Source: Liolophura sinensis (lineage: Eukaryota; Mollusca; Polyplacophora; Chitonida; Chitonidae). From it: 64,000 nucleotides of DNA. The DNA lies in contig NC_088303.1 in NCBI RefSeq assembly GCF_032854445.1, positions 26,729,501 through 26,793,500 of the forward strand. Direction: 5' to 3'. The notes below the pieces were generated by a model, which was not told the DNA's origin, did not search any database, and was given only the letters and a program-made list of their open reading frames with translations. Each line of letters opens with the position of its first letter. The first letter of the stretch is position 1. Shown piece after piece: positions 11,326-21,759 of this stretch. The position numbers and the translations under genes were made by a program.

Positions 11326-14300
11326 ATGGCGTCTACCTCATACCCACCAGTGTATCTGATTCTTACAAGTATACTGGTGATTTGTAAACTATGGCAGGCA
11401 TCAGCTGATCGTAAGTACTAGCAGGCAAAGGGTTTTCCAACATCTGCTTCTTGCTACAAGTAAATATATTATTTTTACCTGTCTCGAATTTTAAAGGGTG
11501 TCTTCAGTTTGACCAGGAAACATTTGCTAAGTTACAGAATTTTACCCCAAAAAGCATAGTCGTGTTCATAACTACACTATTTTCTTGGACATAAACCTAA
11601 TTATGAAATAAGATAGTGAAATGTATAATGCGTGATTTTAGTTGATGACAAGCTGTTCATTGATTACAAATCTCGAGCAGTTAGCTATAACTCATGTCTG
11701 TTTCGCCTGTTTCATGAGTGAAACAGGCGAAACAGACATAGCTTTAGACTAAACAAAGCTGGAGGTCTGAAAATTTGCTACCACATTTGCTGAATGTGGT
11801 ACCAAACGTTTTTGAACAGAACATAAACCAGTCGGCGGATGAACATGAGAACAAAATGTTTTCTTATAAGGAAAAAGCCTCGTATCGTAATGTATACTAT
11901 TGAGAGGGATTGAATATACATTATGCTAAAAGATTAATAATTGAAATAAACATCAATATTTTCAGAACGTTTAAAGTAAATGGCATAGCTGGTGTAAATA
12001 CTTTCTGTGTTGTATGTCATTTAATTGCAAGATTGGTGATGTATGCCGTACTCAAAGTTTCACGTATATAACGATTGTCAGGTATATATGATTGGGAGAA
12101 TCAGGACAGAGGCCGGAGGACTGCGCTGCATCTTGTCAGGTACCTAACAAACTGCCTGATTGAAAGCCTCAGGTGAACCAGCGGGAGTTTGATTCGAACG
12201 CTCAACGGTGTAAAGCGCTCTGTCAGCAAGGCCCTGCCAAGGTGTAATTGCCAACATAAAAGACTACCGTATATGGAGTAAATCCTGAAGAGCTTTTACT
12301 CCGATCTTTTGTAAACTTATTTCGGTTATGGCTTTATCCTAACTCAGAACTGTCGGAATTATGGCCTAAATCACGTTGACCTGTTGAACTGAAACATGTA
12401 CAGTTGGCGTTGTCATGACGTGCAATAGATATTACATTGTGTGTGCTTCAAATGACAAGATCTATGAAATGACAAGATCTACACACACGTGTGTCTAGAT
12501 ACGGAAGCTGTATCAATGTCAGATGATGTATTATCCTGTTGTTTTCTTGTTTTCATTGAGCAGTAATCGATATGGAGATGTTAACGTTTGATGGAGGATT
12601 CTTCGTTATGGGGTCAAATGACAAGAATTCCAAAACAGGGGAGTATCCGGAAAGACGAAAGGAGGTGCTCCCGTTCAGAATAGACAAATATCCCGTACAG
12701 ATGAGACATTACAGGTGACTTATATATTAATTTACCCATTAGGAAAATACACGTACAAAAGATATCAGTAAACAAAAAACAGTCATAGTAGGGTCATATC
12801 CTAGTGCTACAGTCATATTCCAAGTGCTGAAGTCATATTTCCAGTGCTGAAGTCATATTCCTAGTGTTGAAGTCAAATTCCTAGTGCTGGAGTCTTATTC
12901 CTAGCGCTAGAGTCATATTCCTAGTGCTTTTAGGAAGTCGTATTCATAGTGCTTGGAGTCATATTAAGTCTGTTGAACACAGTGGTGAAGTCATATTCAT
13001 AAAGCTGAAGCCATAGTTATAACTTCCACGACCTTCTTCCACGAGACAGCAGAATCTGATCGAAATTCCATTTAAATGAAGAAGTCTAGAATAACACGTA
13101 ACCTTTAAAAAAATCAATAGAAAAGGCGACATAATTTCAGGAGCTTCATGGAACACCGTCGCCAGCGCACTCGTGCTGAACAGTTAGGCTGGAGTTACGT
13201 GTTTGAAGACCTGGTGACGGAGCAGGGCCGAATCAACGCTTCTCGGACACTGCCTGACCAGCCCTGGCTGTTGGCAGTCAAGAAAGCCAACTGGCTAGTG
13301 GTAAGATCATATAAATTTGTTGATTACAATGGGTTGAATGTTTAATTATTTCTAAGGACGTATTCAGCATCATATATAATACCGTAGTCGTGTCCTCTTT
13401 TAACACGACAGTCTCACTGTCATAGTTATTTAAGGTAATGCTGCCTCACTAACATAACATGCATGAGACAGATAACACCACACCACTCAACACTTCCTTG
13501 AAATTATGTTGTCGGTGATTTCCGCGATGTTTAACAAGCGGTGTCCTCATGATTATAGTCTTTTTTCATCACAACCCTTTCTCATTTCACCATTTAACTT
13601 GACGGTTCTGAAATAATTCCAGAAACGAAAGTTTCTTCATCACCGCTTCCTTGAGTTGTTTGAGTTTTTAGCATTCCATCATGTAACCCGAGAACCCGAG
13701 AGTAATTCCATCATAAATTTATACAGCATAGTTTTTCTTCACCACTACTCTAGCCGGGAGACCTCGGATCAAACTCGGGCCGGGCCATACAAAAAAATGG
13801 CGCTTGTTGCTGCCTCGCTTGGAGCTCAGTATTGAGAGGTTAGAGCAAGAAAACACGATAGGTTGGCACGGTGTCAGTATAATGAGACTAGGTGGAGTGT
13901 AATGTCTGGTGTCTTCGGCATGATACTTCGGTGGCGGCAACACTTTGGCAACTTGGCAGCCAGGCCACCAGAAGATACTATATATGTACACACATCTAAT
14001 GGCCCCTCGTCTTGATATGACTGAAAAATTGTTAATCTGTGCATCGGAACAGATATTCGTATACCAGCCGTCAACCAATAAGAACGTTCCAGATCAATAA
14101 TCCCAGGGCAAATTTCCCAAAACGACGTATAACACAAACCACCAAAGAACTCAGAAAAGATATAAATGGAATCATGCAATGAGAAGCAGTGAACAGTTTT
14201 CAGTAATGTAGGATCACAATTTGTACCCATCGGAATATCTATACACTGCTGATATATGATTTTCCCGAATTTCACATAGATGTTATTAATGAGAAATTCA

Positions 14301-17130
14301 AGCAACTATTTTAAGTACGAAGTTAAACCCCAAGCATTCATTTTCAGTACGACGTAAAACCCCAAGCACTGATTCATTCATTCTTCATACTCCCGTTATT
14401 CATTCCATCCTGTAACCTGACAATCTGGCAGTAATTCCATAATACATGTATCATTATACTTTTCGTCGCCACTACTTTAACTTTTCCTCATTTTATCATG
14501 CAACCTTCAACAGCAGTTCCCCAGATGTGGTTTCTTCCCCATTACTCTTTCTCATTTCATCATGTGACCTGACGATCGGAGAGTAATTCCACAATAGATG
14601 TATTATCATAGCTTTCTTCACCACTGCTCTAGCAGTCATTCCACCATGTAAGCAAACGTTTCTGAAGTAATTCCATTGATATAGTTTCTTCATCAATGCT
14701 CTGTCTCATTTCATCATGCAAACTGGCGGCTCAGGAGTAATTCAAAGGTTGTATTCTTCACCATTGCTCCTGTTTTCTCTCCTCAGCCAGAAGGCCCTGG
14801 AAGTAACATCACAGGCAGGGACTTCATCCCCGTCGTTCACGTTAGCTACCAGGATGCCCAGTATTACTGTAAGTGGGCCAACAAACGACTGCCCACCGAG
14901 GCAGAGTGGGAGTTCTCCGCCAGAGCAGGGCTTAAAGGTCAGTGACAGACAGGTAACTTTTTTATTTGGGTTGTGGTCAAAATAAAGTGACCCTACAACA
15001 GCTATAAGCAGAGACCAATCTCATAAAAACATATATATTTATGCATAGTCTTTTTGGCGATGTTGACAATTGCCTAAGCCTCCTCCTTCGGAATAAAAGT
15101 GGAATTTTCTTACTGTTATTGACCAGGAATGTCAGTGCAATGTTTGCCAAGTAGGACATGACACAAAGACTCAGTAATTTAGTCAGCTACTGAATTTACA
15201 CAAACATCGAATCATTATAATCATTGCTAAGCCACAACTGACTTGTCTCAGGAACTTGACTGGGTGATGCATGTAGCTATATAGCCATTGAGGTTGCTGA
15301 ATGTGAGGGTCGGGCAGTGAATATTCGCACAGTGTGCCAGTATATTAATCAGGTTTTTAGTCAATGAATTGGTCAGTTTGTCAAAACAGTCAGTAAGTAA
15401 AAATGTCATCCATTCAGTCGGTTCGTGAACGAACATGATTCAAACACTAACATTTTCTAGCACTTTGTTTTCATGGACTCGCCCAGTCACAAGACACGGT
15501 ATATAAACTACCAGGCAAAAGAAACGTATAACCTTGTTCAGCACCACAAGAAAGAGAAAAAAAGACAGACAGTATCAACATGATAAGCATTATATTGCAA
15601 TAAACCATTTTCCAAGTTCTGTTCAAAAATTCAAAGCCATATGGATATTACACTTGCTGTCAGGCCGAGCAAAGAAGGCATGGGGTAAATCTGAAAAATT
15701 ACACAAATGTATGTAAAGGGACTCCCTTAAAAAGGTGTACCTGATGTCCTATAATGTCATAAGACAGATCGTTAGTAGCGTGTGTGAGCACCCAATGCAT
15801 CAATTAAAGCCAAAATACGTCTCCTCATGGAAGTCGTCAGCCGCCGGATGACGTCATCAGGAATTATGTCCCACTCCTCAAATAAAGCCTGTTCGAGCTG
15901 TTGCCTGTTTTGTGGGGGAGGGACGCGTTGTCTCAGACGTCGATCAAGATGATCCCACAGATGCTCTAAGGGATTCATGTCTGGCGATCGTGATGGCCAA
16001 GGCAGTACGTTGACATCAACGGTGTCCAGATAATTTAGTACAACTCTGGCGGTATGAGGTCGTGCATTGTCCTGCTGCAAAAGGATACCCCTTTGCTGTT
16101 GATGCACGAATGGCACCACAACAGGTTCCAATATTTCATCTCGGTATCTTTGGCCAGTCAGATTTCCCTGGATGATGACCAATCTCGTTCTCACCTGTCC
16201 ACAAATTCCGCCCCATACAAGCACCCCACAAGCACCAAAAGGGTGGACATTCTGAATGCAGTTTGGTGCCAATCGCTCTCCCGTGCGTCGATACACACGA
16301 ATTCGACCATCATTTCTGAAGAGGTTATATCGGCTTTCATCAGTGAACAGCACCCTTTCCTAGTCTCGTCGCTGCCATCGACGTACAACTCTTGCCCAAC
16401 GCAGCCTGTTTTGACGGTGTAGAGGAGTCAATGCCATTCCACGGAAGGGGCGATAGGCTCTGATACCACTCACGCGGAGTCGTCGTAAGACTGTGCGTCT
16501 GCTGATGGGGTGTCCCAGTGCCGTTTCCGCCGTTGACGTCGCCGTCACAAACCAGGTGGATTGTGCGGATGTACCGGTCTTCGCCAGGCGTTGTAACACT
16601 TGGCCTGCCCGATCTTGGAAGATCTTGTGTCCTGCCTGTTAGGCGGTAACGACCCAACAGTCTGCTGATTGTGGCTTGACTGCAATTGAATGTTCTGGCA
16701 ATGTGGTGTTGGCTGGCCCCCATGTCGGCCATACCAGTGGCTCTATCACGTTCTGCTTGTGTGAGTCTCGGCATCTCTTAGATGTTTTTTTTATGGTATT
16801 GCACCCTTACCATGTGCTACATCGGTATTTATACGGCGGTCATTATCGAGAATTTTCAACAGGGCCCGAAACTCTGTTTTTTCCGATTTTTCATGATGTA
16901 TTACACCATTTTCAATGAATCTCGTTAAAAAGTGACGTGTACACAGGGTGCTTATGTGCAAACGTATTCGCACAACGTTCAAACTTATTCAACTTATTTT
17001 TCCATAGAAAAAACTGCATTTAAAAGTTATACGTTTCTTTTGCCCGGTAGTTATATACACACACACACACCTAATGACTCCTCATCGACATATGACTGAA
17101 AAATGGTTGAGTACGACATAAAACTTCAAG

Positions 17131-17193
<63 letters not shown>

Positions 17194-19462
17194 TGAAATT
17201 TTCTTGATGGTAAGTAGAGAGTCAACGCAACAGAGAAACATATTTAATCTAAAGAAAATATTTATTTTTACCTCACGTATTTGTCTGCAAAGTATATAGA
17301 TCATAAGCTGTAATCTGTTTTCCAGGCTCAGAATATCCATGGGGAAAGGAGATGTTACCGAATAGGATGAATTTCTGGAAGGTGAGTTTCGCGTTTTTCC
17401 TATACAGGTGCTTTCTGCACCACTGGGTGATTTGTCTATAATTTGTCTCGTCTGTGATGACCTGTCCGTAATAAATGTGGCATTTAGTCCGGTGCTTCAG
17501 AAAGTTTTTGCCCCTGTCTGCTTTCCTCCCCGTGTTATCTAACGTCTACCATGAGTTCCTCTGTACTTCTCATGTACTTCTCATGTATATGCGACTAGTC
17601 AGTCAGTAAGTAAACGTGTCCTATTTTTCAGGGTCGTTTTCCTGATGAGAACTTGTTATGGAAACATAGAAAAGGGTTGACAGTGGTGAACCAGTTCCCA
17701 GCTCAGAACCATGTCGGTAAGCTATACACGTTTGGATTCTGTTCTCAAAGCCATGTCGATAAGTAATAAACATTTGGGATTCTGTTCTCAAAACCATGCG
17801 GGTAAGCAAGGAGCGTTTGGGATTCTGTTCTCAAAACCATGTCGGTAGCAACAAACGTTTGGGATTCTGTTCTCATAGTCATGTCAGTAAGCAACAAGCG
17901 TTTGGAATTCTGCTCTCGCAACCATGTCGGTAAGCAATGAACATTTGGGATTCTGTTCTCAAAGTCATGTCGGTAAGCAACAAGCGTTTAGGATTCTGTT
18001 TTCAAAACCATGTCGGTTAGCAAAAAATGTTTGGGATTCTGTTCTCCTAACCGTGTCGGTAATGAACAAACATTTGGGATTCTGTTCTCAAAGTCATGTC
18101 GGTAAGCAACAAACGTTTAGGATTCTGTTTTCAAAACCATGTCGGTTAGCAAAAAATGTTTGGGATTCTGTTCTCATAACCGTGTCGGTTAGCAGTAAAC
18201 ATTTGGGATTCTGTTCTTAAAACCCTGTCGGTAAACGACGAACGTTCGGGATTCTGTTCTCGGAACCAAAGTCATGCAAAAGCATGTCGATAAGCTCTTA
18301 AATCATATTTCCAATATTGACTTAAATCAGAAATTGCTTTGTTGAATCGGCTTAAGGACATTGAACCAGAAACTGTGCTTGGAGTAGTACAAAGAAAGGC
18401 ACCAATGATTTTGATCTTAATGTACAATGGTTTTCGGTTAGTGTTAACTTTATTGCGGCCTACCACTTCATATTCATATTTTGTAGGCATGTACGATCTA
18501 TTGGGCAACGTTTGGGAATGGACATCAACCCCGGCTATTAAACATGAAGATGAAAAAAAGATGACGACAACCAATGCAAAAATAGCAAAAGGCGGGTCCT
18601 ATTTGGAACTGGCGGGACCTGGCATTACTACGGGATATCAACTACGTATAAGCCAAAGGTAAGCGTTCAGTCGCCATTTACCATCGGGCATTGTATTTGT
18701 CTTACAACTATTACCATGTCCACAAGCGTGACTTTCGTGTCGTCAGTGTCTTCACCAAACTGAGATGTCAAGCTCATTGTGTTCACTGTTGTTTCTCAAC
18801 ACCGTAATTTCGTCCTTATAGTCACTAACAAAATCATAATTGTGTGAAGTTTACCTTCCTGCTTCTGTGCACTTCTCTTTTTGTCTTGTCACACCTATCT
18901 AATGTTACCGTCGTCAAAATCACGACTATTTTTCATTCACATGATTTAGGTTATTATCCTTGGCCTTATCTCATTGTCTTATCTCACATTTCACTTATAC
19001 GACGGCGGCCAGCATTATGGTGGGAGGAAACCGGGGAGAGCCCGGAGGAAACCCACGACCATCCGCAGGATGCTAACAGACCTTCTGACTTACTTTTGTG
19101 ATGTATAACTTCTCACCTTAAAATAACAAAACTGAAAATTTTTAATGTGGACAACATTTTGGTAAAAACACCACGTTTTCACTGGAGTAAACTAATGGGT
19201 TGGATATCCAATATGTATATGTACTTGGTACGGTTTCAGAAAAGCTATAGATCCTCGTTTCACGGCCCACCATGTTGGATTCCGATGTGCACGTGACGCC
19301 AAGCACGGCAAGGCTGGGACTGCGGCTAAAAGCAAGCTCCCACCCCCTCCCCGACCCTCCGTCAAGCCGAAACCCAGAAAGAAGGCCAGGACCTTAGACA
19401 ATCCCTCACCCAAGAGGCGAGGGGCCAAAAAAATCAGAAAAAGAAAACATATTGAATTATAA
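11326..19462 (+). CDS. SUMF2: SUMF2-like FGE-domain protein, tandem copy 1 (ends HIEL)
   Basis: Eight exons (11326-11410, 12564-12714, 13141-13300, 14787-14937, 17326-17381, 17632-17716, 18487-18658, 19240-19462) join in frame to 360 residues. Residues 1-28 are a signal peptide with hydrophobic core [11 protein letters not shown]. About 30-305 form the formylglycine-generating-enzyme fold: [11 protein letters not shown] near the start, [19 protein letters not shown] (165-183), [11 protein letters not shown] (232-242), KGGSYL (264-269) and VGFRCA (299-304). The two catalytic cysteines of SUMF1 (human C336 and C341) are replaced by Glu270 and Gly275, so formylglycine synthesis is not expected. 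Human SUMF2/pFGE, an ER regulator of SUMF1, likewise lacks them. A Lys/Arg/Pro-rich tail (308-356) ends in HIEL, a known KDEL-type ER-retrieval variant. Sequon NIT is at 139-141. It is a paralogue of the gene at 22460. AATAAA at 19636-19641 may be the poly(A) signal. Orthology to vertebrate SUMF2 rather than an independent cysteine loss is not proven. Confidence 0.9.
11411..12563 (+). other. Intron 1 of SUMF-like gene 1
   Basis: Donor GTAAGT, acceptor TTGAGCAG. It contains a perfect 21-bp hairpin (11694-11739) and, at about 12180-12240 on the minus strand, a tRNA-like box B (GCGTTCGAATC) that may be a SINE-head remnant. No exon seen. Confidence 0.7.
11694..11739. repeat. Perfect inverted repeat, 21-bp arms, 4-nt loop
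   Basis: The left arm 11694-11714 (starts ATGTCTGTTTCGCC) is the exact reverse complement of the right arm 11719-11739. The arms are separated by TGAG. It lies inside intron 1 of SUMF-like gene 1. No TA duplication or longer terminal repeat is visible, so I do not assign it to a transposon family. Confidence 0.95.
12781..13010. repeat. ~20-bp minisatellite in intron 2 of SUMF-like gene 1
   Basis: About ten imperfect units of the type AGTCATATTCCTAGTGCTGA, decaying toward the 3' side. It sits in the short intron 12715-13140. Confidence 0.85.
13749..14036 (+). mobile_element. SINE-B copy (tRNA-derived)
   Basis: Head GGGAGACCTCGGATCAAACTCGGGC has a box-B-like GATCAAACTC. The body AATGTCTGGTGTCTTCGGCATGATA is shared with the copy at 45780-46137, and the end is ATATGACTGAAAAATTGTTA. 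The usual tail is lost at the junction with the RT remnant. Confidence 0.7.
14037..14310 (-). pseudogene. Reverse-transcriptase remnant (Penelope-like or related)
   Basis: The minus strand encodes [24 protein letters not shown]-like sequence. I.PMGTNC is a reverse-transcriptase core motif commonly seen in Penelope-like and related retroelements of invertebrates. Downstream of that motif the frame no longer resembles RT, and no intact element flanks it. It is a short dead fragment within intron 3 of SUMF-like gene 1. The family assignment rests on one motif. Confidence 0.45.
15511..17047 (-). mobile_element. Tc1/mariner-type DNA transposon
   Basis: Terminal inverted repeats CCAGGCAAAAGAAACGTATA.. 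(15511-15532) and its reverse complement at 17026-17047 match at 21 of 22 positions. They are flanked by TA at 15509-15510 and 17048-17049, the duplication expected for Tc1/mariner. At 1537 bp it has normal size for the family. It is inserted antisense in intron 4 of SUMF-like gene 1. The transposase inside is broken, so it could move only if helped in trans. Confidence 0.93.
15772..16774 (-). pseudogene. Tc1-family transposase, frameshifted
   Basis: The N-terminal part (16774 downward) carries the paired-type helix-turn-helix: [15 protein letters not shown], then [21 protein letters not shown] and [10 protein letters not shown]. The reading frame shifts near 16545, where [21 protein letters not shown] continues. 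An in-frame TAG near 16357 follows RWQRRD, and the catalytic part resumes as [10 protein letters not shown]. The DDE triad is visible: [18 protein letters not shown] and [11 protein letters not shown], with 34 residues between the second D and the E (DD34E, Tc1 family). One frameshift plus one stop make it a recent but dead copy. Confidence 0.92.
17066..17134 (+). mobile_element. SINE-B 3' end fragment
   Basis: CATATGACTGAAAAATGGTTGAGTACGACATAAAAC..CAAGCATAC matches the 3' end of the SINE-B copy at 45780-46137 and runs straight into a TA microsatellite. Confidence 0.65.
17135..17192. repeat. (TA)n microsatellite
   Basis: Uninterrupted TA/AT dinucleotides of about 58 bp, directly after the CATAC tail of a SINE-B fragment. 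Confidence 0.98.
17717..18290 (+). repeat. 43-bp minisatellite of exon/5'-splice-site copies
   Basis: Thirteen units of 42-43 bp (the last irregular) of the type GTAAGCAACAAACG, then TTTGGGATTCTGTTCTCAAA, then ACCATGTCG. The unit boundary coincides with the real donor of the exon ending 17716 (AGAACCATGTCG|GTAAGC). Each unit therefore repeats the last bases of the exon plus the donor. GTAAGC is retained at units starting 17802, 17887, 17930, 17973 and 18102. Units 6-8 and 9-11 are near-identical triples (129-bp higher-order repeat). Confidence 0.95.
18985..19080 (-). mobile_element. SINE-A fragment
   Basis: CACTTATACGACGGCGGCCA and GCATTATGGTGGGAGGAAAC followed by GACCATCCGCAGGATGCT match the 3' half of SINE-A in minus orientation. 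It lies in the last intron of SUMF-like gene 1. Confidence 0.75.
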
Positions 19463-20628
19463 CATAAACGACTGTGAATAGGTATAGTTTGCAACAAGTG
19501 ACAAATGCTCTTTCGTGCGAGAATGTCAAATGGAGATGTAAATATAATGATGTGAACATTAGTGTATCATTTTTATGAGAGGCTATGAAAAGACCACGAT
19601 CTTCTTATATGAATTGGCATCATTGTGTAAATATAAATAAAAGTTATGCATGTTTACATCTGTATATAGACTTACATTTCCTCTGGCTTGAAACAGTTTA
19701 TCCCACACTGTAGGTATTTCTATATATGTTTGACATCGCAAAGTTTCTTTATGCATAACAACTTCTGATTTATTTTTTACCTTTTTTACATAAAGAAACT
19801 TTGTGATGTTACTCAACTTCTATATGCCTCTTAAAGGACTTCTATATGTATGGTAAACATTCACAGTGATTCAGATACTGTATTCTGTATTCCTAACTGA
19901 TGGATTAATCTGTTTTAGAATTTTATCGTGAAATGTATGTATGTATGTTGTTAGGGTGTGTCTAGAGACATCGGCATATATACCGTTCATGTATTTGTTA
20001 TTTTAAAAACAATTTCGTCATTTAATATGGTTATGCCTTGTACATGTTCTGATCAGTAAAAGTTTCAGTTCTTTCAGACAAAAGTTTTTAAATGCCTTGT
20101 TTATATTTCGCACGTAAAATCCCTTTGGACTATAGACACTGTGCAAGCATCGCGAATATTCGAGAATTTTTTACCATGGCCCTAACATTTGCTCAACGGC
20201 ACATAACAAGACTTGCTGTACGGATTTGTATCTGATGTAGACGATATAAAGAGAGCTCTCAGAGAAGCATCGTTTAGGATATGCTACTCTCCAAAAGCAA
20301 TTTTGTACAAAAACTACACAAGGTGTGTACCAAAGGCACACATTAAGTTTAGCAAATGTGCACAGGAACATTAATGTGTACCTTGCATACATCATTGTTA
20401 CCTACCTACATGTAGACTTTTAATGTGTACCAAATTGTGTACCTGTGATACACGTCTTGTTTACATCGCTAGCTACACATACGCATGTGCACGAAACGGT
20501 AGGCTACTCATGTGTTCTTTGAGAGTACGTCATCACTAAACATGAAACTGTTGTCTGTTATGTAGAGTTTGAGCCAGATAGAGAGGCAAGAACGATGCTT
20601 TGATTTTTTTATTTTGATTGCATGGTGT

Positions 20629-20697
20629 ACTCGAGAATATTTCATTTATACGCCAGCATTATGGTGGGAGGAAACCGAACAGAGCCCCGAGGAAAAA
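20629..20697 (-). mobile_element. SINE-A fragment
   Basis: CTCGAGAATATTTCATTTAT and CCAGCATTATGGTGGGAGGA, followed by an AAATAAATAAAT stretch. A short 3' piece of SINE-A in minus orientation. Confidence 0.6.
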
Positions 20698-20791
20698 TGA
20701 AATAAATAAATCATACGTTGAAAAAGAGATGTTTGATGAAATGTTGTTAATGCCAATGGATGCATAGTTTGGCTTAAACGTTACAGGCTTA

Positions 20792-21142
20792 GGAGTGAGT
20801 GAGTGAGTGCTTGGGGTTTAACGTCGTACTCAACAATTTTTCAGTCATATGACGACGAAGGAATCATTAGGATGCATGCACGTGTAATGTGCCTCCTAGT
20901 TGCAGGACGGATTTTCACCGCTCTTTTATTTAGTGCTGCATCACTGAGACGACTTACCGAAGGCAAGTAAGCCGCCCCGCCCGAGCCATTATACTGATAC
21001 GGGTCAACCAGTCGTTGCACTATCCCCTTCATGCTGAACGCCAAGCGAGGAAGTTACAACTTCCTCTTTTAAAGTCTTAGGTGTGACTCGACCAAGGATT
21101 GATCCTGGATCTACCGGTCCCGAAGCGGACGCTCTATACAGG
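20792..21142 (-). mobile_element. SINE-B copy, near full length
   Basis: On the minus strand it runs from a tRNA-like head (TAGAGCGTCCGCTTCGGGAC, box-B-like GGATCAATCC) through CCGTATCAGTATAATGGCTC to CATATGACTGAAAAATTGTT and GAGTACGACGTTAAACCCCA, with an (ACTC)n tail at 20792. The copy at 55624-55869 is highly similar over the 3' 240 bp. Confidence 0.82.
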
Positions 21143-21461
21143 CTTAGAAAGAAGTTAAAAGGAAATAACCGTCGGGATTGACAGAATGTTTTAGCAGCAC
21201 TGAAGTAAAGAATCCTTGCTGGACAATAGAGATCGAAACGATTTCACAACATGTATGATGCACCCTGAAGAATTAATGAACTGCCGCGACTTTGGCAACA
21301 TAGCCCTCATATCGCGGTGACCCTATATAACTTAACCTCCAACATACCTAACATCTAAGGAGTATCCTTAATACTGTGTGATGAAGGGTGTCATGATGAG
21401 GTATCTGTACTGAACACCGCTCTTATGTGGTCCTGCAGAGTTGTTTTACAAACGTCGATAT

Positions 21462-21703
21462 GGAGGGTGACTCTGTGGCCTAAGCGGTTAATATAATTGT
21501 GACCACAATGATCCAGGAGCCTCACATTAATGCGGTCGCTCATGCTGCCTTCCTCTACGGTCGTATAAGTGGGAAGGTCCGGCAACAACATGCGAATGGT
21601 CGAGGGTTCCCCCCCCCCACTATATAATGTTGGCCGTCGTTGTATGAGTGAAATATTCTTGAGTATGGCATAAAACAATAATCAAATTAATGAATAAATA
21701 ATT
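21462..21703 (+). mobile_element. SINE-A copy
   Basis: Head GTGACTCTGTGGCCTAAGCG (box A) and the AATGATCCAGGAGCCTCAC region, a C-rich run, then GAAATATTCTTGAGTATGGC and an AT-rich tail with AATAAATAA. Diverged but essentially full length. Confidence 0.78.
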
Positions 21704-21759
21704 TCACGAGAAACAAGATCAGATAAACTTTTCCTGAGGAATGGTTGTCTCACTGTATA

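Larger units (their letters stand above)
13560..14775. repeat. Decayed ~85-bp tandem array, interrupted by SINE-B and an RT remnant
   Basis: Recurring words TTTCATCATGTAACC, GAGTAATTCCA and TTTCTTCACCACTGCTC reappear every 80-90 bp at 13560-13745 and 14391-14775. The foreign block 13749-14390 sits between. The last unit ends next to the acceptor of the exon at 14787, so array sequence supplies its pyrimidine tract. Units are diverged, so the copy number (about 6-7) is approximate. Confidence 0.6.

Noticed and set aside
17924-18220. 98-codon plus-strand open frame with internal repeats.
   Set aside because: It is the 43-bp array read in one frame (43-residue period) inside an intron.
20841-21044. 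Minus-strand frame starting MAFSMKGIVQRLVDPYQYNG, repeated almost identically at 55670-55864, suggesting a conserved peptide.
   Set aside because: Both lie in the SINE-B body; similarity reflects the repeat, not coding selection.
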